Below are positions 16,956 through 17,140 of a stretch of 17,140 nt of DNA, piece after piece. The DNA is from Euperipatoides rowelli. Lineage: Eukaryota; Onychophora; Udeonychophora; Euonychophora; Peripatopsidae. Positions within the stretch are counted from its first letter, which is position 1, and every line of letters starts with the position of its first letter. The stretch lies in assembly GCA_003024985.2 (NCBI GenBank), contig PXIH01S0009602.1; one strand, given 5' to 3'. A program made the position numbers and the translations under genes. Below the pieces are notes generated by a model. That model worked only from the letters and a program-made list of their open reading frames with translations, did not search any database and was not told the DNA's origin.

Positions 16956-17140
16956 ATGGTGTAAGCTGTGGAATTTGAGCTGTGCAGTTTGATTTGTAAT
17001 TTAATATTATTTTAATTAAATTAGCATTTGATTTGATTTATTTAGTATTTAATTTATTTTTACCATGGATTTTATTATGAGTCTCATATTTTATTATGAC
17101 TTTCATATGAATTCTATTATGATTTGTAGTTGTACCTAGG
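16956..17140. other. AT-rich tail of the window
   Basis: A short repetitive pattern of TTTTATTATGA-type words (17071-17125) resembles a degenerate tandem repeat of about 25 bp. No gene was seen. Confidence 0.35.

Noticed and set aside
1-17140. CRISPR array, operon, prophage or bacterial defence system
   Set aside because: There are no regularly spaced repeats with unique spacers, no dense coding and no ribosome-binding pattern. The eukaryotic 5S, piggyBac and gag remnants point to an animal genome.

Overview
This window looks like non-coding, repeat-rich DNA from an animal nuclear genome. It is strongly AT-rich with long A and T runs, CpG is scarce, no open frame resembles a complete protein, and two bases are unresolved (N at 2442 and 11038). 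The 5S rRNA-like copy at 3051-3170 has a GCCTA...TAGGC terminal helix. From memory its body is closest to 5S of marine invertebrates, spiralians such as molluscs and annelids in particular. An echinoderm or hemichordate source is not excluded, and I cannot name the species.

Layout. 1-933 is featureless AT-rich DNA. 934-1062 is a fold-back repeat whose end recurs inverted at 3337-3352. It abuts a TTAA (1063-1066) followed by CCCTAGAAAG, a piggyBac-type end. A broken piggyBac transposase lies just inside, on the minus strand (1257-1832). 2455-2573 is a small retroposed insertion with a 16-bp target duplication and an A-rich tail. 3051-3188 is the 5S-like copy with a T6 terminator, followed by a hairpin, a second fold-back repeat (3259-3352) and a palindrome-rich MITE-like element (3389-3955). 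4621-4802 is a 30-bp minisatellite. 4881-4934 holds two tiny palindromes with TA-CAG...CTG-TA ends. 5041-5530 may be a decayed repeat of about 180 bp. 7952-8014 is a perfect 25-bp-arm hairpin.

9777-10036 is a decayed Ty3/Gypsy-type gag fragment (minus). 11336-11480 is a small CpG-bearing patch that could be the 5' end of a minus-strand gene. 13091-13721 and 16733-16955 are two copies of one non-autonomous DNA-transposon-like family starting CAGGGCTGTA. 15802-16154 is a 333-bp G-rich element flanked by a 10-bp direct repeat. Three patches of more balanced base composition (7340-7680, 8281-8700, 14110-14770) could hide exons or old repeats, but I recognise nothing in them.

The most unusual window-wide signal is an excess of short words of the form TA-NNN(N)-TA: TAGGCTA, TAGCCTA, TAGGCCTA, TACAGTA and TACTGTA. 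The two transposon copies differ at one point by exactly TA versus TAGCCTA. This suggests that at least some of these words arose by 5-bp gains or losses at TA, as cut-and-paste transposon footprints would. I see no operon, CRISPR array, defence system or other gene system here.
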